64,000 nt of DNA from Gracilaria domingensis. Lineage: Eukaryota; Rhodophyta; Florideophyceae; Gracilariales; Gracilariaceae. Each line of letters starts with the position of its first letter. The stretch's first letter is position 1. The translations under genes and the position numbers were made by a program. The stretch spans positions 527,233 through 591,232 of the forward strand of contig VCMS01000017.1 in assembly GCA_022539475.1 (NCBI GenBank). Direction: 5' to 3'. Of this stretch, positions 21,087-33,800 are shown piece after piece. Under the pieces are notes generated by a model, which worked only from the letters and a program-made list of their open reading frames with translations, made no database searches and was not told the origin of the DNA.

Positions 21087-23357
21087 ATGGATGAACGCAT
21101 GGACGATGCTGAGCCAGAGACGATCGGGCCGCTATGGATTCGTCGTCAGGTCTTTGAGCACTCGGTCGCTGTTCCAATCCTGACTATATCGAAAGCTTCG
21201 CAAATAGATTTCACCCGTCTTGCGGATGAACTCTTAGCCGCTAATGTCGTCACCGACCACTCAGCGCCACCAGCTGTGACTTATGATGCGTGGGTGGCGG
21301 CGGCAGGACTGCATGCTCGGTTAGACTCATCAGAAGACGCCGGCATTATCATCGAGGCTTTGGAAACCAACGCGCCAGATGCGTTCGTGAGGTGCAACGA
21401 TCCTGAAAAGCTTGCGCCAGGTCGCCAGTTGAACTATCGGTGCCTTTTGATTCCAGTTCCTGAGTTGCTTGCGTTCTTACGGTTACATGCGCTCGCAACT
21501 ATTGCAAGTCGCTTCAGAGAACAAGCTGATGCTGTTTGGCCGGACGCTGATCAAGCAATCGCACCTTCAACATCTGCACCTACTTCTCCTCTGCCTCTTG
21601 GAGCTGACGTTGGATCAAAAGCACAACCTCCTGGCATGCAACCAGTCCCTATGACACAGACATCATCGCCTCGCGCATCCCAAGCTCCTGCACCGCTTTC
21701 ACCTCGCATGTTGCAGTCGCTTCCCTCCTCTCAAGGATCGCCACATCCACAGTCGCCTGCGCCACCAAGCAGTCCAAGCATTGACAGTTTAACAAGGAAG
21801 AAAACCCCAACGCGCCTTGGATCCATGATTCAGACGCAGTCCGCGATCATTGCATCTGTGCAACACGCATTTCAAAGAGAGACAAGGCTCGTGGTATCTA
21901 ACTTGAAGACCATATTGCTTACCATTGCCTCCGCCTATGGTGCTATTCCGACATCAAGTGTTGCTATGGAAGTACTGCAACATGAAAGTGGGATTGTAAT
22001 GGGAGGAGGGACTGTGGCCGTAGAAAGCGGTACCTTGGATCGACAAAATCTTCATGGATCGCTGAGAAGAACCAACTCTCTTGGCTCTGGTCAGCGAGGT
22101 ACGTCTAAGGAAGACAATGCAAAGGCTTCAACAAAGAATGTTCCGATTACTCGACAGATGTTTGAGCACATGTCTTTTCTGCTTACTACTACTTGTGACC
22201 CTTCGTGCTCGTATCGACCAGTGTCATGGGTTGTGCCGCAATGGAGAGAAGGCTTGAGTGCGTCTGCAATTCCTCTGGAAGAACTTGTTAAGATCATTAC
22301 CGATGCAATCACACGAATCCCGTTATTGAGAGAGATAGATGGGTCTACAGATGTTGTGGAGATACGTGATATTGATCGAAGGACAATCCTCAGGTCGTCA
22401 ATACCCGCAACGAATGCGAGCGTGACGGATTATCCTCACGCAAGAGAGGTTCGCATTTCAAATTGTTCAGACTGTCACTTTTACCTCCTGTGCTCTCTAG
22501 GACGAGTGTCTTTTATCGCTTGTCGTGATTGTACATTGTTTATTGGAGCATGTGTGTCCACTTCACTCATTAATTGCGTTAATGTGCGCCTTCACGCAAT
22601 TGCACGCGTTTGTCGGGTTACCAATTGTCTCGACACCCATCTATATATATGTACGAATAGAAACCCGCAAATTGTGGGCGAGAACCGGGGTTTGGTGTTT
22701 GCTCCGTATAATGCAGCTTACGGCAAAACAGAGCTTGAAAAACACATCGCCGCTGTTGGTGTCGATCCGGACACGAATGTGTGGGACAAATTCTACAGAC
22801 CAGCTTACCGTTCTACGTTCATGACGGATAGAAAAGACCCAGATCTTACACCTTCAGTTGCCACAGTCTTACCTCCTGAAAGGTTTCTGCCTTTCGCCGT
22901 ACCCGTTCGATCGTCTAAGCCTTTGCAGAAACAAGACAGCGATCGCATGCAGACAGAGAGCGACAACGAGCAAGAAAGGGATGCTACCACGAGACTTCTT
23001 TTCTCAATACCGCTTCCACTTCCGGACGTCTACCAGGAACAACTTGACCGCAAGAGATCAGAGATGTTCACTTTCCGAACAGAGATACGTAAGATGGAGA
23101 AGAAGCATGCAGCTCTTAATCATACCCAACCAGAGACTCGAAGTGATAGATCGGAAGTGAAACAGGATGTGTCTATGAGTGACAGTGTAGGCCCTTCATC
23201 AGGGTCTCAGACCGATGAACAGTATGGTCCTCAACACCCGACGAAGAAGACTGTTTTTCAGTTCATGGTGAACCAGCGGTTCCGTGAATGGCTCACTAAC
23301 TCTGGTAGAATAAGACAGCTCAATGACTTGGTGAGATTGGAAGAGGTTCAAAGATGA
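21087..23357 (+). CDS. TBCCD1: TBCC domain-containing protein 1 homolog
   Basis: A 756-aa protein with a C-CAP/TBCC beta-helix at about residues 440-590 (REVRISNCSDCHFYLLCSLGRVSF and following rungs), then FAPYNAAYGKTELEKHI and NVWDKFYRP, which match the TBCCD1 C-terminal signature. Animal and green-algal members act in centrosome or basal-body positioning and Golgi linkage; whether that holds in an organism that may lack flagella is open. The N-terminal 150 residues match the conserved TBCCD1 N-terminal region (LWIRRQVFEHSVAVPIL). A Pro/Ser/Gln-rich low-complexity insert at about 160-250 and a second linker at 310-350 make it about 200 residues longer than human TBCCD1. The first ATG, at 21087, was used. 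The C-terminal 130 residues are charged. Confidence 0.88.
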   Translation: MDERMDDAEPETIGPLWIRRQVFEHSVAVPILTISKASQIDFTRLADELLAANVVTDHSAPPAVTYDAWVAAAGLHARLDSSEDAGIIIEALETNAPDAFVRCNDPEKLAPGRQLNYRCLLIPVPELLAFLRLHALATIASRFREQADAVWPDADQAIAPSTSAPTSPLPLGADVGSKAQPPGMQPVPMTQTSSPRASQAPAPLSPRMLQSLPSSQGSPHPQSPAPPSSPSIDSLTRKKTPTRLGSMIQTQSAIIASVQHAFQRETRLVVSNLKTILLTIASAYGAIPTSSVAMEVLQHESGIVMGGGTVAVESGTLDRQNLHGSLRRTNSLGSGQRGTSKEDNAKASTKNVPITRQMFEHMSFLLTTTCDPSCSYRPVSWVVPQWREGLSASAIPLEELVKIITDAITRIPLLREIDGSTDVVEIRDIDRRTILRSSIPATNASVTDYPHAREVRISNCSDCHFYLLCSLGRVSFIACRDCTLFIGACVSTSLINCVNVRLHAIARVCRVTNCLDTHLYICTNRNPQIVGENRGLVFAPYNAAYGKTELEKHIAAVGVDPDTNVWDKFYRPAYRSTFMTDRKDPDLTPSVATVLPPERFLPFAVPVRSSKPLQKQDSDRMQTESDNEQERDATTRLLFSIPLPLPDVYQEQLDRKRSEMFTFRTEIRKMEKKHAALNHTQPETRSDRSEVKQDVSMSDSVGPSSGSQTDEQYGPQHPTKKTVFQFMVNQRFREWLTNSGRIRQLNDLVRLEEVQR

Positions 23358-24087
23358 GCTGAATCGGACTGCTTTCACAATGTATCGGGGGTACGTCGAT
23401 AGACGGTTCAGGTACAACGTGCTTCATCACTTTGGCAAATACGGAGCTCTCGAATTTAATTCGTTTGTTTATTGAAGGGAGCGTTGGCATCATTTACGTT
23501 TTGCTGTTCGTTTGCGGACCTAGGGCTTCTGCACCGGAACAGACTCGATTTTCTCGCCAGATTAATGGAAAAAGCCTTTCGATCCAGAGATTATGCAGAA
23601 GAACCCTCACGGATACCTTCACCGTTGTTTTGTTCTATCGAGTGCTGTTTCGGAAGTATTAAAATCCTTTCAGTGCATATCTGGAATTATAAAGCTGTCA
23701 TTGGTATACCGAGCATCCAAAGCGAGACCTGATCGGAAATCGGTAAGAATTCGCATGCATGTATGAGTCTGCACACTGAATCACGACTTGAACAAGCAAC
23801 ATTTCCACGTCCAAAGAGGTGGGGGACGACCTAAAAGATTGACGCTGTGCAAATTATCGGTTGCTTCAAGGTACCGAAGGTAGAATCATGATCGAGTAAC
23901 ACCCAAATAGCTATCAATGATAGCTTATGTGCTTCTGCGGCGTTTTTCGGCCAGATACAGGGTAACAGCACAAAAGCAGGGCTCAGAAAACGTCCGCAAA
24001 CCCATACATTCGTCTGAAGTTATGTCGTGAATGTATAGACTCTGATGGGTTGTTTGCTCAAAAGTGCAAACTGTTTAACATATGATG
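23358..24087. other. Intergenic region between TBCCD1 and RPN2, nothing recognised
   Basis: The two genes converge here, so only 3' UTRs are expected. No protein-like frame or clear repeat seen. Confidence 0.5.
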
Positions 24088-24969
24088 TCATTTGCAGCTG
24101 CTTTCCGATAGCAGTTGCCGTCCTAGCCAGTAAGTCGGCATCATCAAGAAAGCCATGACCTTCCATGTGACCACAATATTCCATTTGACCCAAAACATTA
24201 CGAGTGCCACAATGTGACAGAGAACACATGCCTCGAAGCCAATAATGATGCCCGCATTATCCGTCCCGCTTATGTTTAAAGGAAAGACTCCCATTTGTAC
24301 CCATACGTAGAGCAGTACCAAAACAGGAACAGTAACACCTAGCAATCCAAAGAGAATGACAACTGGATGAGCTCTCTTCTCAGGAGCCGGAATGGGTGAA
24401 ATGAACTCCGGCAATGGCGACTTCTTGACACTGATATCAAAATCGAACACTCCTCTTTCCGCTTGATTGAAAAGTTCTCTGGCTTCGTCTGAGAACGTCA
24501 TACTATCAGTGATCGTCCATGTTTCACTTGGGTCGAGTTCAAAATCTCCCATTACAAGTTGGACTCTATACGAACTATCTTTTCGCCAAAAGTCTAGATC
24601 GGCCTTGATCTCTTTTGGCAGTTTGACATCAACCTTGAAGTCGCGACCCTTCTTCCGTAATAGATAGAAATTATCCTTCCCGGTATCCTTGTTTACAAAC
24701 CGAAAGAACACTTGATTTGGAGCCGCTGGTTCTAGTTGGTCGTCCAGAAAGGAAGCTTGGCAGACGATTGAATCCGTAGGTGCGACTTGTACGTTGGGAC
24801 TAGAAACTTGCTTCAAGGATTCGCGATCGGTTGTTACTCTCAGCCTTTGAACTCGCTCTCCCCCTTGCACATATGACGCTTTGAAGAATGCTTTTTCGAA
24901 GTGCATGGGTTCTGTGCTGACCAAGACGAAGGCTGCCATGGACAACAGGACGAATCGAGGAGCAATCAT
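24088..24969 (-). CDS. RPN2: Oligosaccharyltransferase subunit ribophorin II (RPN2/SWP1)
   Basis: A 293-aa subunit of the ER oligosaccharyltransferase that N-glycosylates nascent proteins. It has a cleavable signal peptide (IAPRFVLLSMAAFVLVSTEP), a beta-rich luminal domain, and the characteristic three C-terminal membrane helices starting after PEKRAHPVVILFGLLG (family pattern EKRPP followed by a helix). It lacks the long N-terminal domain of human ribophorin II (631 aa) and so resembles yeast Swp1 (286 aa) in size. The ATG at 24969 was chosen; two in-frame TTG codons precede it. It ends in a Ser/Cys/Lys tail. Confidence 0.9.
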   Translation of the reverse strand: MIAPRFVLLSMAAFVLVSTEPMHFEKAFFKASYVQGGERVQRLRVTTDRESLKQVSSPNVQVAPTDSIVCQASFLDDQLEPAAPNQVFFRFVNKDTGKDNFYLLRKKGRDFKVDVKLPKEIKADLDFWRKDSSYRVQLVMGDFELDPSETWTITDSMTFSDEARELFNQAERGVFDFDISVKKSPLPEFISPIPAPEKRAHPVVILFGLLGVTVPVLVLLYVWVQMGVFPLNISGTDNAGIIIGFEACVLCHIVALVMFWVKWNIVVTWKVMAFLMMPTYWLGRQLLSESSCK

Positions 24970-26588
24970 GTTCAACAAAATTGCATCCAGTGAAGCTGTT
25001 CAAGCAGCTCAGATATGTGAAATAATATTTGTCCCTCTTATACGACGGTAGTACTTCAGACAACGAAGTGGAATGTTGAGGACTGCACGCGAGAAACCTA
25101 GCTGGATTGCTAAGGTCGATCAAAGCAGACGGTCGTGGATCACGTCACGATCATGATTCATGATTCATGAATGAATAAATGAATGATCACGGCGAAGAAT
25201 GGATCAAGCAAATTCCTAATTTCAAGTTGATTGCATCGCAGCTGATATTTGATACAAGCGAGAGTGGACTTTTGCCGCCAGAGTCTTGCTTGGCACCACA
25301 TCCTGTATGTACACGTATACCTCTGTATGAAGAATTTACAAGCTCTATCTGTCGTTACAGAATTATATCCAAAAATTTAGTGTTCTTTTCCGAACCCGCG
25401 ATACAACCTGACCATCATACAAAATATCAAGGATATCTCCCCTGTTTTCCAAGGGCTGCCTCATCAATTGTGATCATATCTTTACAATCATATCATGATG
25501 ATCAAATTTTCTTCTCTTTGCTGATTGCTGCAAAGAATAGTTTCCCCTCCCGGATGGGCAAGATCAAGGATGCTTAAATCCCGCTCATGGTCATACATAC
25601 GGAGTAGACTTGATCGATGAGCACGTTGTTCCCACAGCAAAGCATTCAGTCGGATTGAAAACAGGTGCAAACTGAGGTGCGAATCAAAGTAAAACAAAGA
25701 ACTGGTCATGGGCGTTGGTGGCGAGGAGAAAAGAGGTAATCAAACTGTGCTGTCATCTTGTGGAACTGAGCACATGAAAGCGACATTGGGAGCAAAGCAC
25801 TATCTAAATGCTACGCTTGTATTGAGTATCGCGCGAGGAAAGCTGCACAGTCGAATGCTGAATTGTTAGTTCCACTATTGGAACGATGCGATCGAAGAAA
25901 ATTGTAATGCCACAGACTGCCCATTTAGGCCTTACCTCTATTCGCTCACTGACAACATGAAGCTTAGGGGTGGTGCCTTTGTAGAAGAGAACGGAGATGA
26001 AGCTGTATTCACACATTGAGTGCGAAACGCGAGCACTACTGAACCGAAGGTTGTCTGCAGCAACGGATTGCAGAGATTGTTAATGCTCGCATCCAGCCAG
26101 AACTGCAAAAGTGAGAGAGTCCAAGCCTATATGCAATCACATATGTTACAGTTTAACATGCCCAGTGCTAATGGAGTGGAATGCATGCGTACTACGTACT
26201 TCTGAACTCCCATTACTACGTATTACGTAGTTATGGGAGTTCAGATACCAAGAGTTTCGATAACGCCCATAGGCTGTCCAACAGGCGAATGTCGACTGTC
26301 TGAATCGACGCGAATCACGAATCGTGTCTACAGTCCCAGAGTCTGGGACCCAGACAGTATTCTTAGCAAGGCTTTCCTCAAAGAAATGGCATGAAGTCAT
26401 TCTACTGTATAGGCCTATTGCATAATGCATTGCTTACAAGAGGGACTGGTGTTAAACACTGTTTACTAAACACAGGTGCGCCATTTGTAATTTTAAGCAC
26501 CCAGAGACCCGCTTGTCCCCGAAGAATTGATGTTGCTGCAACTATCGCTGCCACGACAGCTGCTCAGGCCTGACCGTCTCCCCGCATC
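24970..26588. other. Intergenic region between RPN2 and the 5-phosphatase gene
   Basis: Divergent promoters of the two genes. A 45-bp palindrome lies at 26201-26245 and a run of short ATTCAT/ATGAAT repeats at about 25152-25188. A 132-codon plus-strand frame at 25179-25577 has no recognised features and is not called. Confidence 0.45.
26201..26245. repeat. 45-bp near-perfect palindrome
   Basis: 22-bp arms at 26201-26222 and 26224-26245 around a single base, with one mismatch in the arms. It could extrude as a cruciform or form a hairpin if transcribed. Confidence 0.9.
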
Positions 26589-28811
26589 ATGGAAGGCGTC
26601 GACCATTCCGCCGCGCGCGGCGCGCTGTTGTGGCGACTGCTCTCCAATCCGTACTGCGTATCGGCCGCCGCGTGCGGGTTACTGGCAGTGGCGGTATCGT
26701 TTTACCTTTCGCGCCCGCGCGCTCCGCGCTTGCCACCTCGCCTTCGCCGAGTGCGCCAAGCCCTGCGACGGTTGTCTCACTCCTCATTCTTGTTTCGCAC
26801 TGCTCCAGGAAACCCTTCGCTCGTGCTTTGCACACAGAGGCGGGCATTGTTCGTGCTGAATGCGGCGCGAGACACCGATGAGGGTGGTGTCGAAGTTGAT
26901 GGCGTGCAGCACACCGAACATTTAGTTGCGCATATTAATGATGTACGGGTTATGAAGCATGGCTTGTTCTTTGAAATGGGACGCGCTATCGTGCTGTCGG
27001 ACGGACAGGATAGACATGGCTTTACATTTCTCACACGCCACGCTGCAGATACCTTTCTGCAATTGCTGGCGCATGTACAAGACCAACGTCCACCCGATAC
27101 TCTTGATTTGTTTCTCACTACGTTCAACGTGGGTAATAGTCAGCCGCCTGATGATCTATCGCCCTGGTTCCAACACTCTCTCAAAGCTCACATCGTCGCT
27201 ATTGGAGTGCAAGAATGCTCATATACCCCCTCTGCAACCAGCCCACCGGCCGTTCAGCCATCGGATGGCCATGTCTCTCAAGCTCTGGCCTCAGACGATT
27301 CCTCTACCTCCAACAGCGACGATCTGCGCGCCAATCTCGCCACTCTCACCGAAAATTCTGCATCGTCGGAGCAACGTCCTCTCCTTCAATCTGAATTAAA
27401 TCCATCCCTTACATCAGCAACTGCACCTTATCAAGCGCAATCCTCGATATCATCCGCTAAGGAGCACTGGCAGTCGTTACTCAATGCTCATTTTCCGGAG
27501 TCGGAATACGCTTGCATTGTCCATCACACGGCTTGGGATCGCTGTCTTACTATTTTCGTGAAGAAATCCTTGTTTCCCCAGGTCTCAAACGTACGGATCG
27601 ACACTGCGAATGTCGGTGTGGCTGGGGTCATGGGCAACAAAGGCGCCATAGGTGCGCGTTTCAGCGTCTTCGACACGGAGTTTCTGATTATAAACTCCCA
27701 TCTAGCTGCTCATCATGGTGAAGTAATTCGTCGCAATGAGGACTTTTCCTCCATTGCCTCTGGACTGAGTGATCTTCGTGACGGAGATGAGGCACATTTG
27801 CTTGCTGATCCTATACACTATACTTTTTCGATGGGTGACCTTAACTATCGCATCAATCTTGACAGGGATGAGGTGTTGAAGCATGTACAAGACGGTGCGT
27901 GGAAGCCCTTACAAGATGCTGATCAGCTGCTACAAGAGATGGACGCTGGACGCGCTTTCCAAGGTTTTGTGGAAGGAAAGACGGATTTTGCCCCGACGTA
28001 CAGGTATGAACGAGGCTCTCGAAGGTATTCGTCTGTTAAGATGCGCATACCATCATATTGCGACCGCATACTATACCGCTCTCTTCCTGGGTGCAAAATT
28101 GAACTTGATCAATACCGCTCTGCTGATGAGATCATGACTTCGGACCATTCGCCTGTATATGCAAGTTTTCGTGCTTCAATGTCGCATGCTAAGAATGTCC
28201 GACACTTCCCAGATATCGTTTCAGAGTTTAGCAAAGACTCCGAAACAGAAGAATCCCCGCTTTTATCGAAGTCACGCTCTTTGACCCTACTTTCACGCAA
28301 TAGTGTTCCTGATGAGGAACACCGCAGTCACTTACAGTTGGTATTTATTACTCTAGGCGCAACGGATCTCCCGGATATGGACAATGGGGGTCGTCGCATT
28401 GCGGTGGCAAAAGCCCTGCGCATTGATAATCATCTGATTTGGAAGAAGCACGATGAGCTGGGCGAAGGACACTACGCTGATCCGTACTGTATATTCCACG
28501 GTCCCGCCGTCGCTGAGCTCGATGAAGGCGCGTTTCGAACTGATACGATTGCTGCGACCCAAGATCCAGTATGGAACGCAGAACAGATTCCGAAAGTGGA
28601 CTTGGTGGCAAGTGACTTCAAGGCATTATCTTCGAAGTATGTTATTATCACTGTAAAAGATGAGAATCCAGCACGTAGGGACGGTACTATCGGCTCCACG
28701 ATCCTTTGGCTAGGGGCGTTTGACGGCACGGATCCCGTGCAATTTTCAGCACCAATCATGCACGGCGGTCTGAAGAGGGGATTAATCGTTGGACGGTTTG
28801 TGATACGATGA
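26589..28811 (+). CDS. Inositol polyphosphate 5-phosphatase with C-terminal C2-like domain
   Basis: A 740-aa Mg-dependent phosphoinositide 5-phosphatase. The IPPc domain spans about residues 171-530 with all signature blocks: TTFNVGN, IGVQEC, VMGNKGAIGARF, INSHLAAH, MGDLNYRI, IPSYCDRILY and TSDHSPV. The catalytic Asp/Asn/His set is intact. A Ser/Thr/Pro-rich insert of about 80 residues (211-290) interrupts the domain after the first metal-ligand Glu. The N-terminus has a hydrophobic segment (about 24-41) followed by Arg/Pro-rich sequence, suggesting a membrane anchor, then a possible PH-like fold (about 70-165). Residues about 575-735 (LQLVFITLGATDLPD...DPYCIFHG) look like a C2 domain, as in SHIP/5PTase architectures. 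Start ATG at 26589. Confidence 0.9.
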   Translation: MEGVDHSAARGALLWRLLSNPYCVSAAACGLLAVAVSFYLSRPRAPRLPPRLRRVRQALRRLSHSSFLFRTAPGNPSLVLCTQRRALFVLNAARDTDEGGVEVDGVQHTEHLVAHINDVRVMKHGLFFEMGRAIVLSDGQDRHGFTFLTRHAADTFLQLLAHVQDQRPPDTLDLFLTTFNVGNSQPPDDLSPWFQHSLKAHIVAIGVQECSYTPSATSPPAVQPSDGHVSQALASDDSSTSNSDDLRANLATLTENSASSEQRPLLQSELNPSLTSATAPYQAQSSISSAKEHWQSLLNAHFPESEYACIVHHTAWDRCLTIFVKKSLFPQVSNVRIDTANVGVAGVMGNKGAIGARFSVFDTEFLIINSHLAAHHGEVIRRNEDFSSIASGLSDLRDGDEAHLLADPIHYTFSMGDLNYRINLDRDEVLKHVQDGAWKPLQDADQLLQEMDAGRAFQGFVEGKTDFAPTYRYERGSRRYSSVKMRIPSYCDRILYRSLPGCKIELDQYRSADEIMTSDHSPVYASFRASMSHAKNVRHFPDIVSEFSKDSETEESPLLSKSRSLTLLSRNSVPDEEHRSHLQLVFITLGATDLPDMDNGGRRIAVAKALRIDNHLIWKKHDELGEGHYADPYCIFHGPAVAELDEGAFRTDTIAATQDPVWNAEQIPKVDLVASDFKALSSKYVIITVKDENPARRDGTIGSTILWLGAFDGTDPVQFSAPIMHGGLKRGLIVGRFVIR

Positions 28812-30717
<1,906 letters not shown>

Positions 30718-30864
30718 CATTGTTACCGAGTTCGACTGTTTAGCTTTCTTTTCTGAATTCGAGCTTCTTGCGATCCGCTGTTTGTAAATCTTTGCTTTTT
30801 CACGCTTGCAGCATTTGGTTTCAACAAGACCGACGTATTTCTTCCTTAGATTGTAGTCCGAAAG

Positions 30865-33800
30865 TCACAGAAACTGCCGAAGAACTTCGTTGTCTGCGGC
30901 AAGCTCGACAAGTAATGGGTCATCGAAGTATTTCGTAATCGACACGTCGTCCGGCATTCCTTTCCTTCTCCTGGTCTTCACCATGCATTCACGTGCCAGC
31001 TCTGCTCTACCAGCGACATGAAGCGTGGGAAGCGGGATCGACTTATCCAGTGGGTCCCCAGGAACCACGCTCCAGTGATCAAACAGTTGTAAGCAGAAAG
31101 CAGACCCGTACGTTAAGCTTCTCAACTCAGTTTCAAACCCGAAAGACTCCAGAACAGGCATGTGCAAGATCATGCGTTTCAGTGGTGTCCCAGGAACATC
31201 CGCTTCCGCAATTACGGTTCCTCTCCGTTTCCCTGCAATCGCATGCAACACATTTGCTGATTCGGGGGCACATATGACTTCTGATACATACACTGGTTCC
31301 ATTAAGCGCGGAGTTGCAGTTAGTATCGACGAATAAACGACTCTCCTGCAAGTGGGAATAACTTGCGCGGCTGAACGTCCTGTTTGTGTATCCGAAATGG
31401 TTGTGTTCAACAATCGAACCTTTACGCCACGGACTGGTTCGTCAGCTAGAGGACCCTCGCGCACAGCCCAGCAGAAGCCTTGGACAATGGAATTTCGTAT
31501 GAGATCAGCTTTCAATCGATAATCTTCGATCAGAACATCGTTGAGCAGTGCGTTTGGTCCCTTGGATTTGTCCGGGCCAAACGTCCACAGAGACTTCGAG
31601 GCTAGCGCATCCCAACCGCATTCCCTTAGAGCCTCAGGTGAATTATGATTCTTTGCTAATATACCGTTGTCCAACGCCTTCATGATACTTTCTTCAAGAG
31701 GCTCAGCAATCATAGTGATCTTGTTCTTCTTGTTTTGAGTCTCAGCATAGCACTTTAAAGCTGATGTTTCCAAAACGGTTTCAGCAAAAGGGACGACCGG
31801 GTCGGAGACCTTGACCTCGATGCTGGCAAAAGCTTCTCGAAGATCTCGCAGTACACAGTCCATGTAAAGCTCACCAGACCCGAGGAGCGTGTGCTCACCT
31901 GTTTCCTCTACTTTGGTCACCAGGCCAGGGTAAGAGTTTACGCATTGTCGCAGAGATGAAATCATTTTTGGAAGCTCCGACGGTCGTACTGGTTCTACTG
32001 AGACCTTTACGACAGCAGTCGGAATGTGCTCCTGTAAGGGCCTGAAGATGAACGCGTCCGAACTGGCTGGGTGTGTGGCAGACACAAGTGTTGCTGACTT
32101 GAAGACCGTGCTGTCGATGCCCCTGATTAGGACGATCTGACCTGCTTTGGCCACGTCCAAGCTTATCTTGAACCGCCCACATGGAACGAATATGTCGGCA
32201 ACCTTTCCTAGAGATTGATCCTCTTCGTTACTGTCCTTGTCAAATGAATTTCCAAGAATACGGACACTTCCTCCTTTTCTAATACTTGAATTCAATATAC
32301 GCACAAGGCAATCGAAGTGCAGACCTTTCTCGTCTGGAATCAACTTTCCAACAAATGCAGACAGCGGGGACTTCGCATCAGTGCTGCAAGTACATGTAGA
32401 AGAGAACCAAGACTCACGACTCTCATCTGAGTCCATGCTCTCATACCCATACATTGTCCTTAACTTTCTCTGAGCGGCATCCTCAGGGGACTTAACGTGC
32501 CGAACCAGCATATCCACAAAACCAGTCATGCTTCCCATTCCGAAAACATTTTTGCCAACGTGCTTCAACTGGGCTTTCAAATCTCCATCTAGGGCACTTC
32601 GACGGATCCCACCGCCAAACAGAACGGAATTACGACCGAGAGGAACAGCAACTCTCTTCGAGGCTAGCAGTTTGTTTCTCTGAAGGTACTCCGTTAGATC
32701 TTCCACGTCATGTGACAGGACCGCGGTATGGAGCTTGTATAACGGCTCAAGTACAAATGACACGAATGTCCTTACATCCGCCCCAGGGCCTGGCTTCTTT
32801 GAGAACTTTCTACTCTGCTGATCGAAATACACATCCCCCCATAGCCTAATGGACAACTGGGATGCTGATAAAGGAAACTCCGCGACACCTCCCGCTTCAT
32901 CGATGTAGACCTGTGCAAACTGTTTCAAAGTGAAACACACTCCTTCAGTCGCAGAGGAGAACGCGACATTTCCGCGGCTCGGAGATAAAGGAGGGACATC
33001 GTAGGGTTCTAAAATATCGTTAACTGTGTCAATGATATCACGGATCTTGTGGTAAGCATCCATCGGAGGCACCCGCAGCTCCAGACACAAGCGGTCAATC
33101 TTGGAAATGAGAAGGATAATGTCCAAGCGCATCAACGCGGCTCTTCTCAAGAGAACATCAGTGCCCATCATAACACCCTCTGCGACATCGACAAGAACGA
33201 CAACTCCATCCACGAGATTCATGGCCGCAATTGCTTCGTCAAGAAAATTAATGTGTCCTGGAGTATCAAGCACTGTGATTCCATAAGACTTATCCGTAGA
33301 ATTTTGCATTAGGAACGTCGCTGCGGTAGACTTAATAGAAACTTTGAGTTGCTGTTCATCGCGTCTAGTATCCATGTACCTCACTGGAACATCTCTATCA
33401 TCTAAACTTTTCCACGGCATATCGTGAGTGGCTTCAAAAAGCATATCCACAAACGAAGTTTTCCCGTGATGTAAATGACCGACGAGAGCAACATTCCTTA
33501 TAAGCGGTGGATAAGGCAAAACAGCATCGGTTAAGAATTTACGACTATGTTTGGCGGGAGGTATTGTGTCCTGACTTTCATGCAGACCTGAAGACGGTTC
33601 AACGATAGGAGCGATTAAAGGTTCTGAAATCCCTTGGGCATCCTCCTCCTCAATAAGAACTTCCGTATCAGGCCCAAACACTTCCTCGGCACTAGGATAG
33701 TATTGCTTGTCTTCTGCTAGAACAATGGCTTGTGAGTCAACTTCAATCTCTTGCGGCTTACGTGATGCAGCATCCAGATTGAACAATACATTAGACGAGG

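Noticed and set aside
25179-25577. 132-codon plus-strand frame
   Set aside because: Begins inside a short ATGAAT repeat and looks like random AT-rich translation.
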